Shown: piece after piece, positions 43,430 through 52,087 of the stretch
Numbering within the stretch: position 1 is the first letter of the stretch
Layout: each line of letters opens with the position of its first letter
Source of the DNA: Desulfatitalea tepidiphila
Lineage (GTDB): Bacteria > Desulfobacterota > Desulfobacteria > Desulfobacterales > Desulfosarcinaceae
Length of the DNA stretch: 64,000 nt
Direction: 5' to 3'
NCBI RefSeq assembly: GCF_001293685.1
Contig: NZ_BCAG01000003.1
Location: 372,001 to 436,000 of the forward strand
Translations under genes and position numbers: made by a program
Notes under the pieces: model-generated
Told to the model about the DNA's origin: nothing
The model's input: only the letters and a program-made list of their open reading frames with translations
Database searches by the model: none

Positions 43430-44887
43430 CTATGGCACATATCCCGGCGGGGGCTCGAAACCGCCGATGATCCCGGCCAGCTTTTGGGCGACATCGATGG
43501 GCGTGCGGTCTTCCAGGAAGGGCCCCACGATCTGCACGCCGACCGGCAGGCCGCCGTCCGTGCGACCGATTGGTGCGCTGGTGGCCGGCAGGTAGACATA
43601 GGTCGCCAGGCCCGCCCAACGCAACAGGATGCTGTAGGGCTCGGTCTTGCCGTTGACCATGACGGTGCGCTCGATGGGTTCGCCCTTCTGGTCGTGCACG
43701 ATGGCCGGCAGGCTGGCCACCGGGCAGAGCAGCACATCGTAATCCTTGAAAAAATCGGCCCAGATGCGGCGATGGCCGTGACGCTTGGCATTGGCCGATA
43801 GCCATTGGCGGTGCATCTGGGTGGCATCGCGGGCGAACTGTCCCAGCTCGGTCTCCTCGCTTTCGGTACGGGCCACCTGCTTGAGCAGTTCGATGAGATC
43901 GGCCGGTGCGCCGGCGGCGAGCACCGGGCTGAGCAGCCGCATGAAGGTTCGGAAGGCATCGGCCGGATCGATGGCAGGCCGTGCGGTTTCGTCCACGCGG
44001 GCGCCGGCGCCCCTCAAAGCGGCGACCATCTGCGCCAGGCATGCCTTGACCGAATCGTCCACCGGCATGGCGGCATCATCGAGCCATGCGGCGATGCGGT
44101 ATTCTTTCAGCGTCCTGGCGCGCGGCGCGGGCAGCGACAGACGGTAGGCGGTGGCATTCCATTGACCGGGCCTTGCGAGCAGGTCCAGGGCCATCTGCAG
44201 GTCGTCGGCACTGCGGGCCAACGGACCGGCCACGGAGAGATCCGCCTCTGAAAGGATGCCCGGCGGCGGCGGGACATGGCCGCGGAACGGCACGATGCCG
44301 TGGGTCGGTCGGTGACCGTAAACTCCGGTCCAGGCAGCGGGGACTCGGATCGAACCGGCGATATCGCTGCCGATTTCCAATCCGCACAACCCGGCGGCCA
44401 GGGCCGCCACAGCCCCGCCGGATGACCCGCCCGGCGTGCGTTCCAAGTCCCAAGGGTTGTTGGTCGTGCCGAAGATGGTGTTGTAGCTCTGCGAGTCGGC
44501 GCAAAACTTGGGCACATTGGTCTTGCCCATGATCACCGCGCCGGCGTCGACATAGCGCTGAACCGCGTCGGCGTGGGTTTTGGGAATATGGTTTTCATAG
44601 ATCGTGGCACCTGATGTAGTGCGCATCCCGGCGGTTTCGAAACCATCCTTGATCGTCACCGGCACGCCGTGCAGCGGCCCCATGAATTTCCCTTTGGCAG
44701 CCAGTTCGTCCGCTTTTTTGGCTTGAAGACGGGCTCCCTCCACATCCATGGTCACCACGGCGTTAATCCGCGGATTGTAGGTTTCGATGCGTTGAAGATA
44801 GATGTCGAGCAGTTCCCTGCTCGACATCTTGCCGTTGCGGATCATTTGCGCCAGTTCAGCGGCCGAACGAAAGGCAATGTCATTCAC
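43430..44887 (-). CDS. Amidase-signature-family amidase
   Basis: The 485-residue enzyme of the amidase-signature family hydrolyses amides to acids and ammonia. The Ser-cisSer-Lys triad region is clear: Lys in Val-Thr-Ile-Lys-Asp-Gly-Phe (about 83) and Gly-Gly-Ser-Ser-Gly-Gly-Ala-Val (about 155-162), with Gly-Ser-Asp-Ile-Ala-Gly-Ser-Ile-Arg-Val-Pro (about 174-184) holding the nucleophile. Length is normal. GTG 44887 is preferred because GGAGGAGA lies nine bases upstream; TTG 44893 is too close. It may share a transcript with the DUF4442 gene and diverges from the TetR regulator. Confidence 0.87.
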   Translation of the reverse strand: MNDIAFRSAAELAQMIRNGKMSSRELLDIYLQRIETYNPRINAVVTMDVEGARLQAKKADELAAKGKFMGPLHGVPVTIKDGFETAGMRTTSGATIYENHIPKTHADAVQRYVDAGAVIMGKTNVPKFCADSQSYNTIFGTTNNPWDLERTPGGSSGGAVAALAAGLCGLEIGSDIAGSIRVPAAWTGVYGHRPTHGIVPFRGHVPPPPGILSEADLSVAGPLARSADDLQMALDLLARPGQWNATAYRLSLPAPRARTLKEYRIAAWLDDAAMPVDDSVKACLAQMVAALRGAGARVDETARPAIDPADAFRTFMRLLSPVLAAGAPADLIELLKQVARTESEETELGQFARDATQMHRQWLSANAKRHGHRRIWADFFKDYDVLLCPVASLPAIVHDQKGEPIERTVMVNGKTEPYSILLRWAGLATYVYLPATSAPIGRTDGGLPVGVQIVGPFLEDRTPIDVAQKLAGIIGGFEPPPGYVP

Positions 44888-45188
44888 GTCCAATCTCCTC
44901 CATGGTTTATCGCTGATTAGCAGGACCGCAAGCCTTTTTCAAGTCGCCGATTCCTTCGAAAAAAATGGGCAATTTTAATTTCTCATAGTGTGGATAAAAT
45001 ATTTCATTCATTTTCTTAATAACGCTAAATTCATGTTGACTAAAGCATCAATTCCTTTTATCCAAAAAAAGACACGCCACGAAGCATTTTATCACCGGCG
45101 CGATACATCCCAGGCAGTAAATAATTCCATAAGGCACCCGATTCATCCGCCTTTCTGGTTTTCGGACGGCGGCACAAAGGAGGGTGAT

Positions 45189-45929
45189 TTGGCCAAGGGC
45201 AGGAAGACCGGTCCACGCCGGGAACAGATTCTCAGGGCAGCGGAGCAGGTCTTCGCGCAGAAGGGATTCCACACCGCCACCATGGCCGAGATCGCCAAGG
45301 GTGCCGGCCTTTCGGAACCCACCCTCTACGAGTATTTTACTTCCAAAGAAGATATCCTGTTCACCATACCGCTGGAAACTTCCCAAAAAATCGGCGAGTT
45401 GATCGATTTTCACCTGGCTATGGCCAAAGGAACGGTCAATAAGCTTCGGGCGATCATCTATATTCTGCTTTGGATACACCAGACCAACCCCAATTATGCC
45501 GCAGTCAGCTATCTCATCCTCAAACAGAACAGCCGATTTATGGAAGCCGAGGGATATCAGGTGCTGCGGCAGCGCATGCGCCCCCTGATCGACGTGATCC
45601 GTTCCGGCATCGCCTCGGGCGAAATCAAATCCGGTTTTACGCCCTACCTGATTCGTTCTGTGCTGTTGGGGGCGATCGAGCATCTCACCATTCGCAAACT
45701 TTTGTATCGAACCGACGACAATCTTCTCGATTACGTCGACCCGTTGGTTGAACTGGTGATGGGGGGGGTAGAGGCGGATCGCTCCCAAAACCCGTTCACG
45801 TTCAAGGTGAACGTCGAACCTTTGGATCCACGATCACAGCCCGCGGCGTCAATCGGACCGACGTCTTCTACAAAGGAACAACAGACCGTTACCAAGCAAA
45901 AAGGACGCAAGTCCGTCGATCAGGGATAA
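45189..45929 (+). CDS. TetR-family transcriptional regulator
   Basis: The 246-residue regulator has an N-terminal helix-turn-helix (about 10-55; Ile-Leu-Arg-Ala-Ala-Glu-Gln-Val-Phe, Thr-Met-Ala-Glu-Ile-Ala, Tyr-Glu-Tyr-Phe-Thr-Ser-Lys-Glu-Asp) and a helical ligand-binding body. The start at TTG 45189 is decided by AAAGGAGGGTGA just before it; the longer frame from 44988 lies in AT-rich leader DNA. It is followed at 69 bases by the solute-binding protein gene and so probably controls the transport and CoA-transferase operon, sensing the substrate or its CoA ester. Confidence 0.85.
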   Translation: MAKGRKTGPRREQILRAAEQVFAQKGFHTATMAEIAKGAGLSEPTLYEYFTSKEDILFTIPLETSQKIGELIDFHLAMAKGTVNKLRAIIYILLWIHQTNPNYAAVSYLILKQNSRFMEAEGYQVLRQRMRPLIDVIRSGIASGEIKSGFTPYLIRSVLLGAIEHLTIRKLLYRTDDNLLDYVDPLVELVMGGVEADRSQNPFTFKVNVEPLDPRSQPAASIGPTSSTKEQQTVTKQKGRKSVDQG

Positions 45930-45998
45930 TCAAGGCCGTCGGGATTGACGGCAACGGCGTTAACTCTTTCCAAAGCCACGTCTATCAAGGAGGCTTCA

Positions 45999-47270
45999 AT
46001 GAACAGAAAAAAGAGTGGGGTGGTCGTATCCGTTGTCCTGTTTTTCATCTTGGCATTCTCGACCGGCGCGATGGCCCAGGCCAACGCACCGATCAAAATC
46101 GGATTCATGGGCAACCTGTCGGCGGCGTTCTCCCTCAGCGCCAAAGGCGCCGCCCAGATGGCCGTTGACGAGATGAACAGCGCCGGCGGCATTGCCGGAC
46201 AGCCTTTGGAACTCATCGTCGAGGATACCAAGGGGGAGATCCCCAAGGCCGTGGAACTCTACAAAAAGCTGGTCATGACCGACAAAGTGACCGCGGTGGT
46301 CATCGGCGAGAAGGTCGAAATGGCCGTGGCCGGCATGGAAATCGGCGCCGAGCTGTTCAAAGAATTTCCCCATATCATGTTTTCCACCATCGGATCGGGT
46401 GATGTGATCTGGCACCATGTGCGCGACAACTACGAGAAGTATAAGTTCGGATTTCAAACCTACTATTCCGTGTCGACCAACTACCTCAACATCTGGGGGC
46501 CTCTCAATGCCCAGGTGTTCAAGGGGCTGGCCGGTGCCAAAAAGGTAGCGCTGGTCTATGAGGACATGGAGTGGACCAAGCCGCTGCGCAAAGGACTCAA
46601 GGATGTGTCGCCGCCGTTGAAGGAGGTCTATTCCCAGAACGGCCTGAAAGTGGTTTACGAGACCACCCTCTCCACCGACCAGAAGATGTTCACATCGGTT
46701 TTCGAAGAGATCGCCGCCATGGAGGCCGATGTGATCGACGCCACGGTCGGCTATATCGACGAAGGCGCGCTGATCAAACAGTGGGAGCAGTCCAGCGCCA
46801 GGGATTTGCCGCTCTATATATGGGGTGGATTGGCCGGCATGCCGCCGGCATGGAAAGTGACCGAAGGCAAGTGCCTCGGCGTGCTGGTGGGCTCTTCCAT
46901 GATCCGTGTGCCCATTACCGAGAAGACGATTCCCTTCATGGACAATCTGGTGGGCAAGTACAAGGTCGGACCCATTTTCGGGTCCCATACCACCTACGAC
47001 ACGCTCTACGGTTTCAAGAAGGCGGCCGAAAACGCCGGTGGCGCGGGTAATATAGAAGCCCTGATCAAGAGCCTGGAAAACGTGGAGGAGGTCGCGGTGC
47101 TCGGCACCATCGGTTGGGATCCGAAACTGCACTACAACTTGCCCTATCCCAAATATGTCACGCCGATCGTGCAGTGGCAGAAAGAGGGCGACCAGGGGGC
47201 CATGAAGGTGATTTTCCCGGCGGAATACGCCAACGCCAAGTATATGTCACCCGCGGAGCTGAGAAAGTAA
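45999..47270 (+). CDS. livK: Branched-chain-amide-type ABC transporter, solute-binding protein
   Basis: The 423-residue periplasmic binding protein of the Leu/Ile/Val type (Peripla_BP_6) has a signal peptide at 1-26 (cut near Ala-Met-Ala-Gln), then Ile-Lys-Ile-Gly-Phe-Met-Gly-Asn-Leu-Ser and Ala-Val-Asp-Glu-Met-Asn-Ser-Ala-Gly-Gly-Ile. In anaerobes such proteins also bind aromatic or fatty acids, so the ligand need not be an amino acid. AGGAGG precedes ATG 45999. It is the first of five transport genes; the symbol denotes the family only. Confidence 0.88.
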   Translation: MNRKKSGVVVSVVLFFILAFSTGAMAQANAPIKIGFMGNLSAAFSLSAKGAAQMAVDEMNSAGGIAGQPLELIVEDTKGEIPKAVELYKKLVMTDKVTAVVIGEKVEMAVAGMEIGAELFKEFPHIMFSTIGSGDVIWHHVRDNYEKYKFGFQTYYSVSTNYLNIWGPLNAQVFKGLAGAKKVALVYEDMEWTKPLRKGLKDVSPPLKEVYSQNGLKVVYETTLSTDQKMFTSVFEEIAAMEADVIDATVGYIDEGALIKQWEQSSARDLPLYIWGGLAGMPPAWKVTEGKCLGVLVGSSMIRVPITEKTIPFMDNLVGKYKVGPIFGSHTTYDTLYGFKKAAENAGGAGNIEALIKSLENVEEVAVLGTIGWDPKLHYNLPYPKYVTPIVQWQKEGDQGAMKVIFPAEYANAKYMSPAELRK

Positions 47271-47365
47271 CACCATAGAAGAGAAAAGAAAGGCGTGCGG
47301 CCCTTGCGGATCTATATGAACCGTTGTGGGGAGGCCGCACGCCAGGGATAGAGGAGTGTCTGTCC

Positions 47366-48244
47366 ATGCTCGTCTACAAACTGCAATCCGTCCTGATGTA
47401 CGCCTTTGTCTGGGGATCGATCTACTTGTTGATTTCCTTGGGGTTTTCCCTGATCTGCGGCGTGCTGCGGATTTTCCACCTTGGCTATGGCGTCACCTTT
47501 GTGTTGGCGGCCTACGGGACCTGGGCGTTGATGCACGAGTTGCACCTGGGCTTGTGGCCGGCCATCGGTGTGATGTTCGTCGTGCAGATCGTCTTTGCGC
47601 TGTTGGTGTTTTACAAAGGGATATTTCAGCGCTATCTCGAGCAGGAGGAGATTTTACTGACCCTGTCGATGCTGGTGTTTCTGGCCGTGACCCATATGGC
47701 CAACTACAGCTATCCGGTAACCGCCGGTGTCTCCATTCCCACGACGATCATCGACGGTACGTTTAAAATCGGCAAGGTCCGGCTCTCCTACCAAATGCTC
47801 TTCGCAGCCCTCACGGGTATAGGGGTTACCCTTGCGTTCGTCTGGATGTTCCTCAAGACCCGCGTCGGATTGATCATCCGGGCCATGAGTCAGGATATCC
47901 AGGCCTCCCGTCTCATGGGGGCCGATGTCAGCAAAATGTACTTTCTGGCCATGGCGTTGTCGGTCATTCCACCGACCATCTGCGTATTGATGATTGCGCC
48001 GTTCTGGAGCGTCGATCCCCTCATGGGGGCGCCGTTGCTTACCACGGCCATGCTGGTTTCGATTCTGGGCGGCCTGGGCAACCTCAAAGGCAGTATCGTG
48101 GCCTCTTATCTGATTGGATTCATTCATGCCTTCATCAGCTTCTTCTATGTGTCGCGATTCATGGGGTTCGCCGCTTTGGTCATCACCTTGCTGGTCATGA
48201 TTTTCAAGCGGGGCGGCCTCTATCCCGGAGAAACCATATGGTAA
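47366..48244 (+). CDS. livH: ABC transporter permease, LivH type
   Basis: The 292-residue inner-membrane permease has about eight hydrophobic helices. The family core, Phe-Leu-Lys-Thr-Arg-Val-Gly-Leu-Ile-Ile-Arg-Ala-Met-Ser-Gln (about 165-179) with Ala-Ser-Arg-Leu-Met-Gly, contacts the ATPase. It forms the channel together with LivM. The start at 47366 follows GAGGAG; the last codons overlap livM (ATGGTAA). Confidence 0.88.
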   Translation: MLVYKLQSVLMYAFVWGSIYLLISLGFSLICGVLRIFHLGYGVTFVLAAYGTWALMHELHLGLWPAIGVMFVVQIVFALLVFYKGIFQRYLEQEEILLTLSMLVFLAVTHMANYSYPVTAGVSIPTTIIDGTFKIGKVRLSYQMLFAALTGIGVTLAFVWMFLKTRVGLIIRAMSQDIQASRLMGADVSKMYFLAMALSVIPPTICVLMIAPFWSVDPLMGAPLLTTAMLVSILGGLGNLKGSIVASYLIGFIHAFISFFYVSRFMGFAALVITLLVMIFKRGGLYPGETIW

Positions 48245-49281
48245 AGTTCGAGCTCAAACGTGACCGCATCATCGCCCGCTGGCGGGACCGGAAGTACGAA
48301 TATATCATCGAGCCGCGCTACTGGCGCAATCCCTGGATCGGTGTCCTGCTCCTGGTCCTTCTGCCGCTGGCCATTTTCCGGTATCCGGCCTTTCTCACCA
48401 TGTTCACCACAGCCAACCTGCTGGCGGCCATTACCATCCCGCTGGGGCTACAGTTGGTCGGCACCGCGCGTGTCAACTTCGGGCCGCAGCTCTATCTCGG
48501 CATTGGTGGCTATACGGCTGCCCTGCTCAATCTGCACCTGGGTTGGCACCCCTTCCTGACATTTTTGGCCACCATCGTCATGTGCGCCGCCATCGCCTTG
48601 ATACTCAGTCCCATTACCTGGATCGCCAAGGGGCTCTACTTTTCACTGATTACCCTGATCCTCCCCCTGGCATTTCTGGACCTGACATTTATTTACGGCG
48701 ATCTGTTCCGCGGTGAAGTCGGCCTGGTCGGCATGAGCCCCCTGCTCGATCTCGGGCGCGTGACCTGGAACTATGTTTCCTATTATTACCTTTCGTTGGC
48801 GTTGATGCTCTTCTATCTTCTGGTGGCGGACAAAATCGGCCGATCGCGCTACGGCGTCACGCTGGCCGCTATCAACGAAGATGAGGACGTGGCCCGGATG
48901 ATGGGGGTCAACGTCAGCCGCAACAAGGTTTTTTACTACGTATTTCCTTCGGTGCTGACCGGCATCGTGGGCTGGTTCATCGTCCATACCTTCCGCACCT
49001 TCGCCGGAGTCACCTATTTGCCGCTGGACTATATGCTCAAGATCCTGATCATCATTCTCATCGGCGGCCGAGCCTATTCCTACGGTGCGGTCTGGGGGGC
49101 CTATTTCGTCGCCATTCTGGAAGATGTGATCCGACCGTTGGGGCCAATCAATTACGTCGTTTTTCCATTGGTGCTCATTGCGGCCATCGTATTCCTGCCG
49201 CGGGGCGAAGGGCTATTCGGCCTCTATCACAAGCGACACCACCGGGATTATTTCCCGCAGCTCAAGGTAAGGAGAAATTAA
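48238..49281 (+). CDS. livM: ABC transporter permease, LivM type
   Basis: The 347-residue second permease subunit has nine or ten hydrophobic segments and the coupling-loop signature Ser-Arg-Tyr-Gly-Val-Thr-Leu-Ala-Ala-Ile-Asn-Glu-Asp-Glu (about 202-215). It begins seven bases inside livH, so translation is coupled, and ends four bases before livG. A basic N-terminal extension of about 35 residues precedes the first helix. Confidence 0.88.
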   Translation: MVKFELKRDRIIARWRDRKYEYIIEPRYWRNPWIGVLLLVLLPLAIFRYPAFLTMFTTANLLAAITIPLGLQLVGTARVNFGPQLYLGIGGYTAALLNLHLGWHPFLTFLATIVMCAAIALILSPITWIAKGLYFSLITLILPLAFLDLTFIYGDLFRGEVGLVGMSPLLDLGRVTWNYVSYYYLSLALMLFYLLVADKIGRSRYGVTLAAINEDEDVARMMGVNVSRNKVFYYVFPSVLTGIVGWFIVHTFRTFAGVTYLPLDYMLKILIIILIGGRAYSYGAVWGAYFVAILEDVIRPLGPINYVVFPLVLIAAIVFLPRGEGLFGLYHKRHHRDYFPQLKVRRN

Positions 49282-49284
49282 GTC

Positions 49285-50019
49285 GTGCTCGAAATACAGG
49301 GGCTGCACAAATCGTTCGGGGGGCTGCAAGCCGTCAGGGATGTCGGCTTTTCGGTCCGAGAGGGAGAGATCGTGGGGTTGATCGGCCCCAACGGCGCCGG
49401 CAAAACAACGGTGATGAACCTGATTTCCGGCGCCTTCAAAGCCGACCGGGGATCCATCCGTTTTCTGGGAGAAGAGATAAGCGGTCTGCCGTCCAACAAG
49501 ATATGTCATCGGGGGATCTGCCGCACCTACCAGATCCCAAGGCCGTTTTACGCCATGACGGCCCTGGCGTCGGTGACGGTCAGCGTTCTCAACGGCGGGC
49601 ATCGGCCGAATATGAGCCTTTTCGATGCCTCTTTCGAAGCCTCGTACTACCTGGAGTTCGTCGGTCTGTTCGCCAAACGCGACACTCTGGCGCGCGATCT
49701 GAATCTGTATGAACTGCGCATGCTCGAATTGGCCCGGGCACTGGCCACCGTGCCCAGATTGTTGCTGCTCGACGAAGCCATGGCCGGCTTGAACCCCGGA
49801 GAGGCCTCTCGTGCCCTGGACATGATCTGGAGCGCCCAGGACCAATTCGGCATCACCATCCTGTGGATCGAACATGTGATGAAGGTGATCATGGCGGCCG
49901 CCCGGCGCATCGTTGTGCTCCAGCATGGCCAGAAACTGCTTGAGGGGACGCCCAAGGAGGTGATCAACGACGAGCGTGTCATCAAGGCCTATCTGGGAGG
50001 TCGCCATGTTGTCCATTAA
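49285..50019 (+). CDS. livG: ABC transporter ATPase, LivG type
   Basis: The 244-residue ATPase has Walker A Gly-Pro-Asn-Gly-Ala-Gly-Lys-Thr (about 34-41) and a Walker B Leu-Leu-Leu-Leu-Asp-Glu-Ala-Met-Ala-Gly-Leu. The signature region reads Leu-Asn-Leu-Tyr-Glu-Leu-Arg-Met-Leu-Glu-Leu-Ala-Arg, in place of the usual Leu-Ser-Gly-Gly-Gln, a marked deviation. The start is GTG 49285 after AAGGAG. It overlaps livF by 14 bases. Confidence 0.85.
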   Translation: MLEIQGLHKSFGGLQAVRDVGFSVREGEIVGLIGPNGAGKTTVMNLISGAFKADRGSIRFLGEEISGLPSNKICHRGICRTYQIPRPFYAMTALASVTVSVLNGGHRPNMSLFDASFEASYYLEFVGLFAKRDTLARDLNLYELRMLELARALATVPRLLLLDEAMAGLNPGEASRALDMIWSAQDQFGITILWIEHVMKVIMAAARRIVVLQHGQKLLEGTPKEVINDERVIKAYLGGRHVVH

Positions 50020-50710
50020 ACGATTGAATGTCTCCTACGGCGTCATTCCGGTGCTACACGATTTGGGGCTGGAGGTCCGCCAGGGAGAGATCGTGGCGCT
50101 GGTGGGATCCAATGGCGCGGGCAAGACGACGTTGCTCAATACCATTTCAGGGATGCAATCAGCGACTTCCGGCGAGATTGTGTTTGAAAGCCGTCGTATC
50201 GACCAAATGGCGCCGCACCACATTGTAGCCGCCGGAATTTCCCATATCCCCGAGGGCCGCAAGATATTCCCCTATCTCTCGGTGCGCGAGAATCTGATGA
50301 TGGGTGCCTGCCAGCGCGAGGCATGGTCCGGGCGACAGGAGATGATGCGCCAGGCCGCCGAAATGTTCCCTATTCTGGGTGAAAGATCCCAGCAGCGCGC
50401 CAGCCTGATGAGCGGCGGCGAGCAGCAAATGCTGGTGATCGCCAGGGGGTTGATGTCACGGCCCAGGTTGCTGCTCATCGACGAGCCCTCGCTCGGGCTC
50501 AGCCCGGTGGTGATGGAAAATATCTACGATATCATCCAGACGTTTCCCAAGATGGGCATCACGGTATTGCTTTCGGAGCAAAATGCCCAGATGGCCTTGG
50601 AGATCGCCGACAGGGGTTATGTGCTTCAGGACGGCCAGATCGTCCTCGAAGGGCCAGCCGGCGAACTCCTCGACAGCGAGATGGTGAAAAAGGCCTATAT
50701 CGGCGGATGA
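50006..50710 (+). CDS. livF: ABC transporter ATPase, LivF type
   Basis: The 234-residue ATPase has Walker A Gly-Ser-Asn-Gly-Ala-Gly-Lys-Thr (about 36-43), signature Leu-Met-Ser-Gly-Gly-Glu-Gln-Gln, and Walker B Leu-Leu-Leu-Ile-Asp-Glu-Pro. All motifs are standard, so the pair LivG/LivF may have one canonical and one weak site. GGAGGT precedes ATG 50006, inside livG. Confidence 0.88.
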   Translation: MLSIKRLNVSYGVIPVLHDLGLEVRQGEIVALVGSNGAGKTTLLNTISGMQSATSGEIVFESRRIDQMAPHHIVAAGISHIPEGRKIFPYLSVRENLMMGACQREAWSGRQEMMRQAAEMFPILGERSQQRASLMSGGEQQMLVIARGLMSRPRLLLIDEPSLGLSPVVMENIYDIIQTFPKMGITVLLSEQNAQMALEIADRGYVLQDGQIVLEGPAGELLDSEMVKKAYIGG

Positions 50711-50728
50711 GTGAACAGGAGCAAGGTT

Positions 50729-52087
50729 ATGCACGATGATTACTTCGCCTTCACCGAGAAGCTTTTCACATCCCAGGAGGCCGCCGACAAGCCTGAAGCA
50801 TTGAAGGGCGTCCGCGTGCTCGACCTGTCGCACATGATTTTCGGTCCCACGGCCGCACGGGTGCTGGCCCAGTATGGTGCCGAGGTGATCAAGGTCGAGC
50901 TGCCGTATACCGGGGATTATTGGCGGTCTTCGACCTATTGGGGCAAATACTGGAAGCACTCCAACCCGCTTTGGCATTTCATCAACCACAGCAAATACTT
51001 CGTGGCCATCGATGTCAAGGAGAAACAGGGGCTTGAGTTGATCCTTCGGCTGGCCGAACAGTCGGACGTGGTCATCGAAAATTTCTCCCCGGGTACGGTG
51101 GAGGCGTGGGGCATCGGCTACAGCAGTCTGCGGAAAAAGAACCCCAAGATCATTTATGCCAGCTGCAGCACCTTCGGCCAATATGGCCCGCAGCGGTTTT
51201 TGCCGGGTTGGGATCTGCTGGCCCAAGGCGCTTCGGGGATGCTCAGCGCAACAGGTTATCCAGACACGGAGAAGTATTTCAAGGTGCCCGATTTTTACGG
51301 CGACTTCTGTCCGGGGATCTATGCGGCCATGATGATCCTCATGGGGCTCAACTACCGGGAGCGGACGGGCAAGGGGCAGTTTTTGGATATCTGTCAGGCC
51401 GAAATTCTGATGCGCGCTTTGCCGCACTTCTCATATTTTTGCGATAAGGGAGAAGAGATCGGGACCACAGGCAGCCAGGACCCGAGCATGTCGCCCTCGG
51501 GTATCTTTAAAAGCAGCGAGGGGGCATTTGTCGCGGTAGCGGTGGCGTCCGACGAGCAGTTCGCCGGTCTCTGCCAGGCCATGGGAGAACCCCAACTGGT
51601 CGAAGATCCACGGTTTGCCAAGGCCTTGAACCGGTTGCAAAAAGAAAACGCAAGGGCGATCTGCCAGAAAACCGGCGAGTGGGTGGCAGGCCAGACCACG
51701 GACGCCATTATGGCACTGGCCGAACAATATCGTTTTCCGGCCTCGCCGGTATGCGACGATTTGATGATATCGGAAGACGCTTGGCGTCAGGAGCGTGGCA
51801 ACGTAGTGGACTACGACGACACCATGTACGGACGCCTCAAACTGGAGCGCGGCACGGTGCGGTTGAGCGAAACGCCAGGCCGCATCAAATGGCTGAGCCG
51901 GCCGTTGGGGTATCACAACCGATACATATTCAAGACCCTTCTGGGCCTTCGAGAGGATCAGATCAAGGCGCTGGAGGCGGCACGGGTCGTCGGCTATTGG
52001 GACTACCGGGTCGGGCAGCGTCCCCCGGTCTACTACGACATCGATAATGATCCGATATTCAACTACCGGGATGAATCGCATGGCTGA
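50729..52087 (+). CDS. Class III (CaiB/BaiF) CoA-transferase, probable catalytic subunit
   Basis: The 452-residue protein moves CoA between carboxylic acids. It has the family start (Arg-Val-Leu-Asp-Leu-Ser-His-Met-Ile-Phe-Gly-Pro) and Val-Ile-Glu-Asn-Phe-Ser-Pro-Gly-Thr. A candidate catalytic Asp lies in Phe-Tyr-Gly-Asp-Phe-Cys-Pro-Gly-Ile-Tyr-Ala-Ala (about 193), where formyl-CoA transferase has its CoA-bound Asp. It is about 50 residues longer than usual. It starts at ATG 50729 after AGGAG, 18 bases past livF, and overlaps the next CoA-transferase. Confidence 0.85.
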   Translation: MHDDYFAFTEKLFTSQEAADKPEALKGVRVLDLSHMIFGPTAARVLAQYGAEVIKVELPYTGDYWRSSTYWGKYWKHSNPLWHFINHSKYFVAIDVKEKQGLELILRLAEQSDVVIENFSPGTVEAWGIGYSSLRKKNPKIIYASCSTFGQYGPQRFLPGWDLLAQGASGMLSATGYPDTEKYFKVPDFYGDFCPGIYAAMMILMGLNYRERTGKGQFLDICQAEILMRALPHFSYFCDKGEEIGTTGSQDPSMSPSGIFKSSEGAFVAVAVASDEQFAGLCQAMGEPQLVEDPRFAKALNRLQKENARAICQKTGEWVAGQTTDAIMALAEQYRFPASPVCDDLMISEDAWRQERGNVVDYDDTMYGRLKLERGTVRLSETPGRIKWLSRPLGYHNRYIFKTLLGLREDQIKALEAARVVGYWDYRVGQRPPVYYDIDNDPIFNYRDESHG

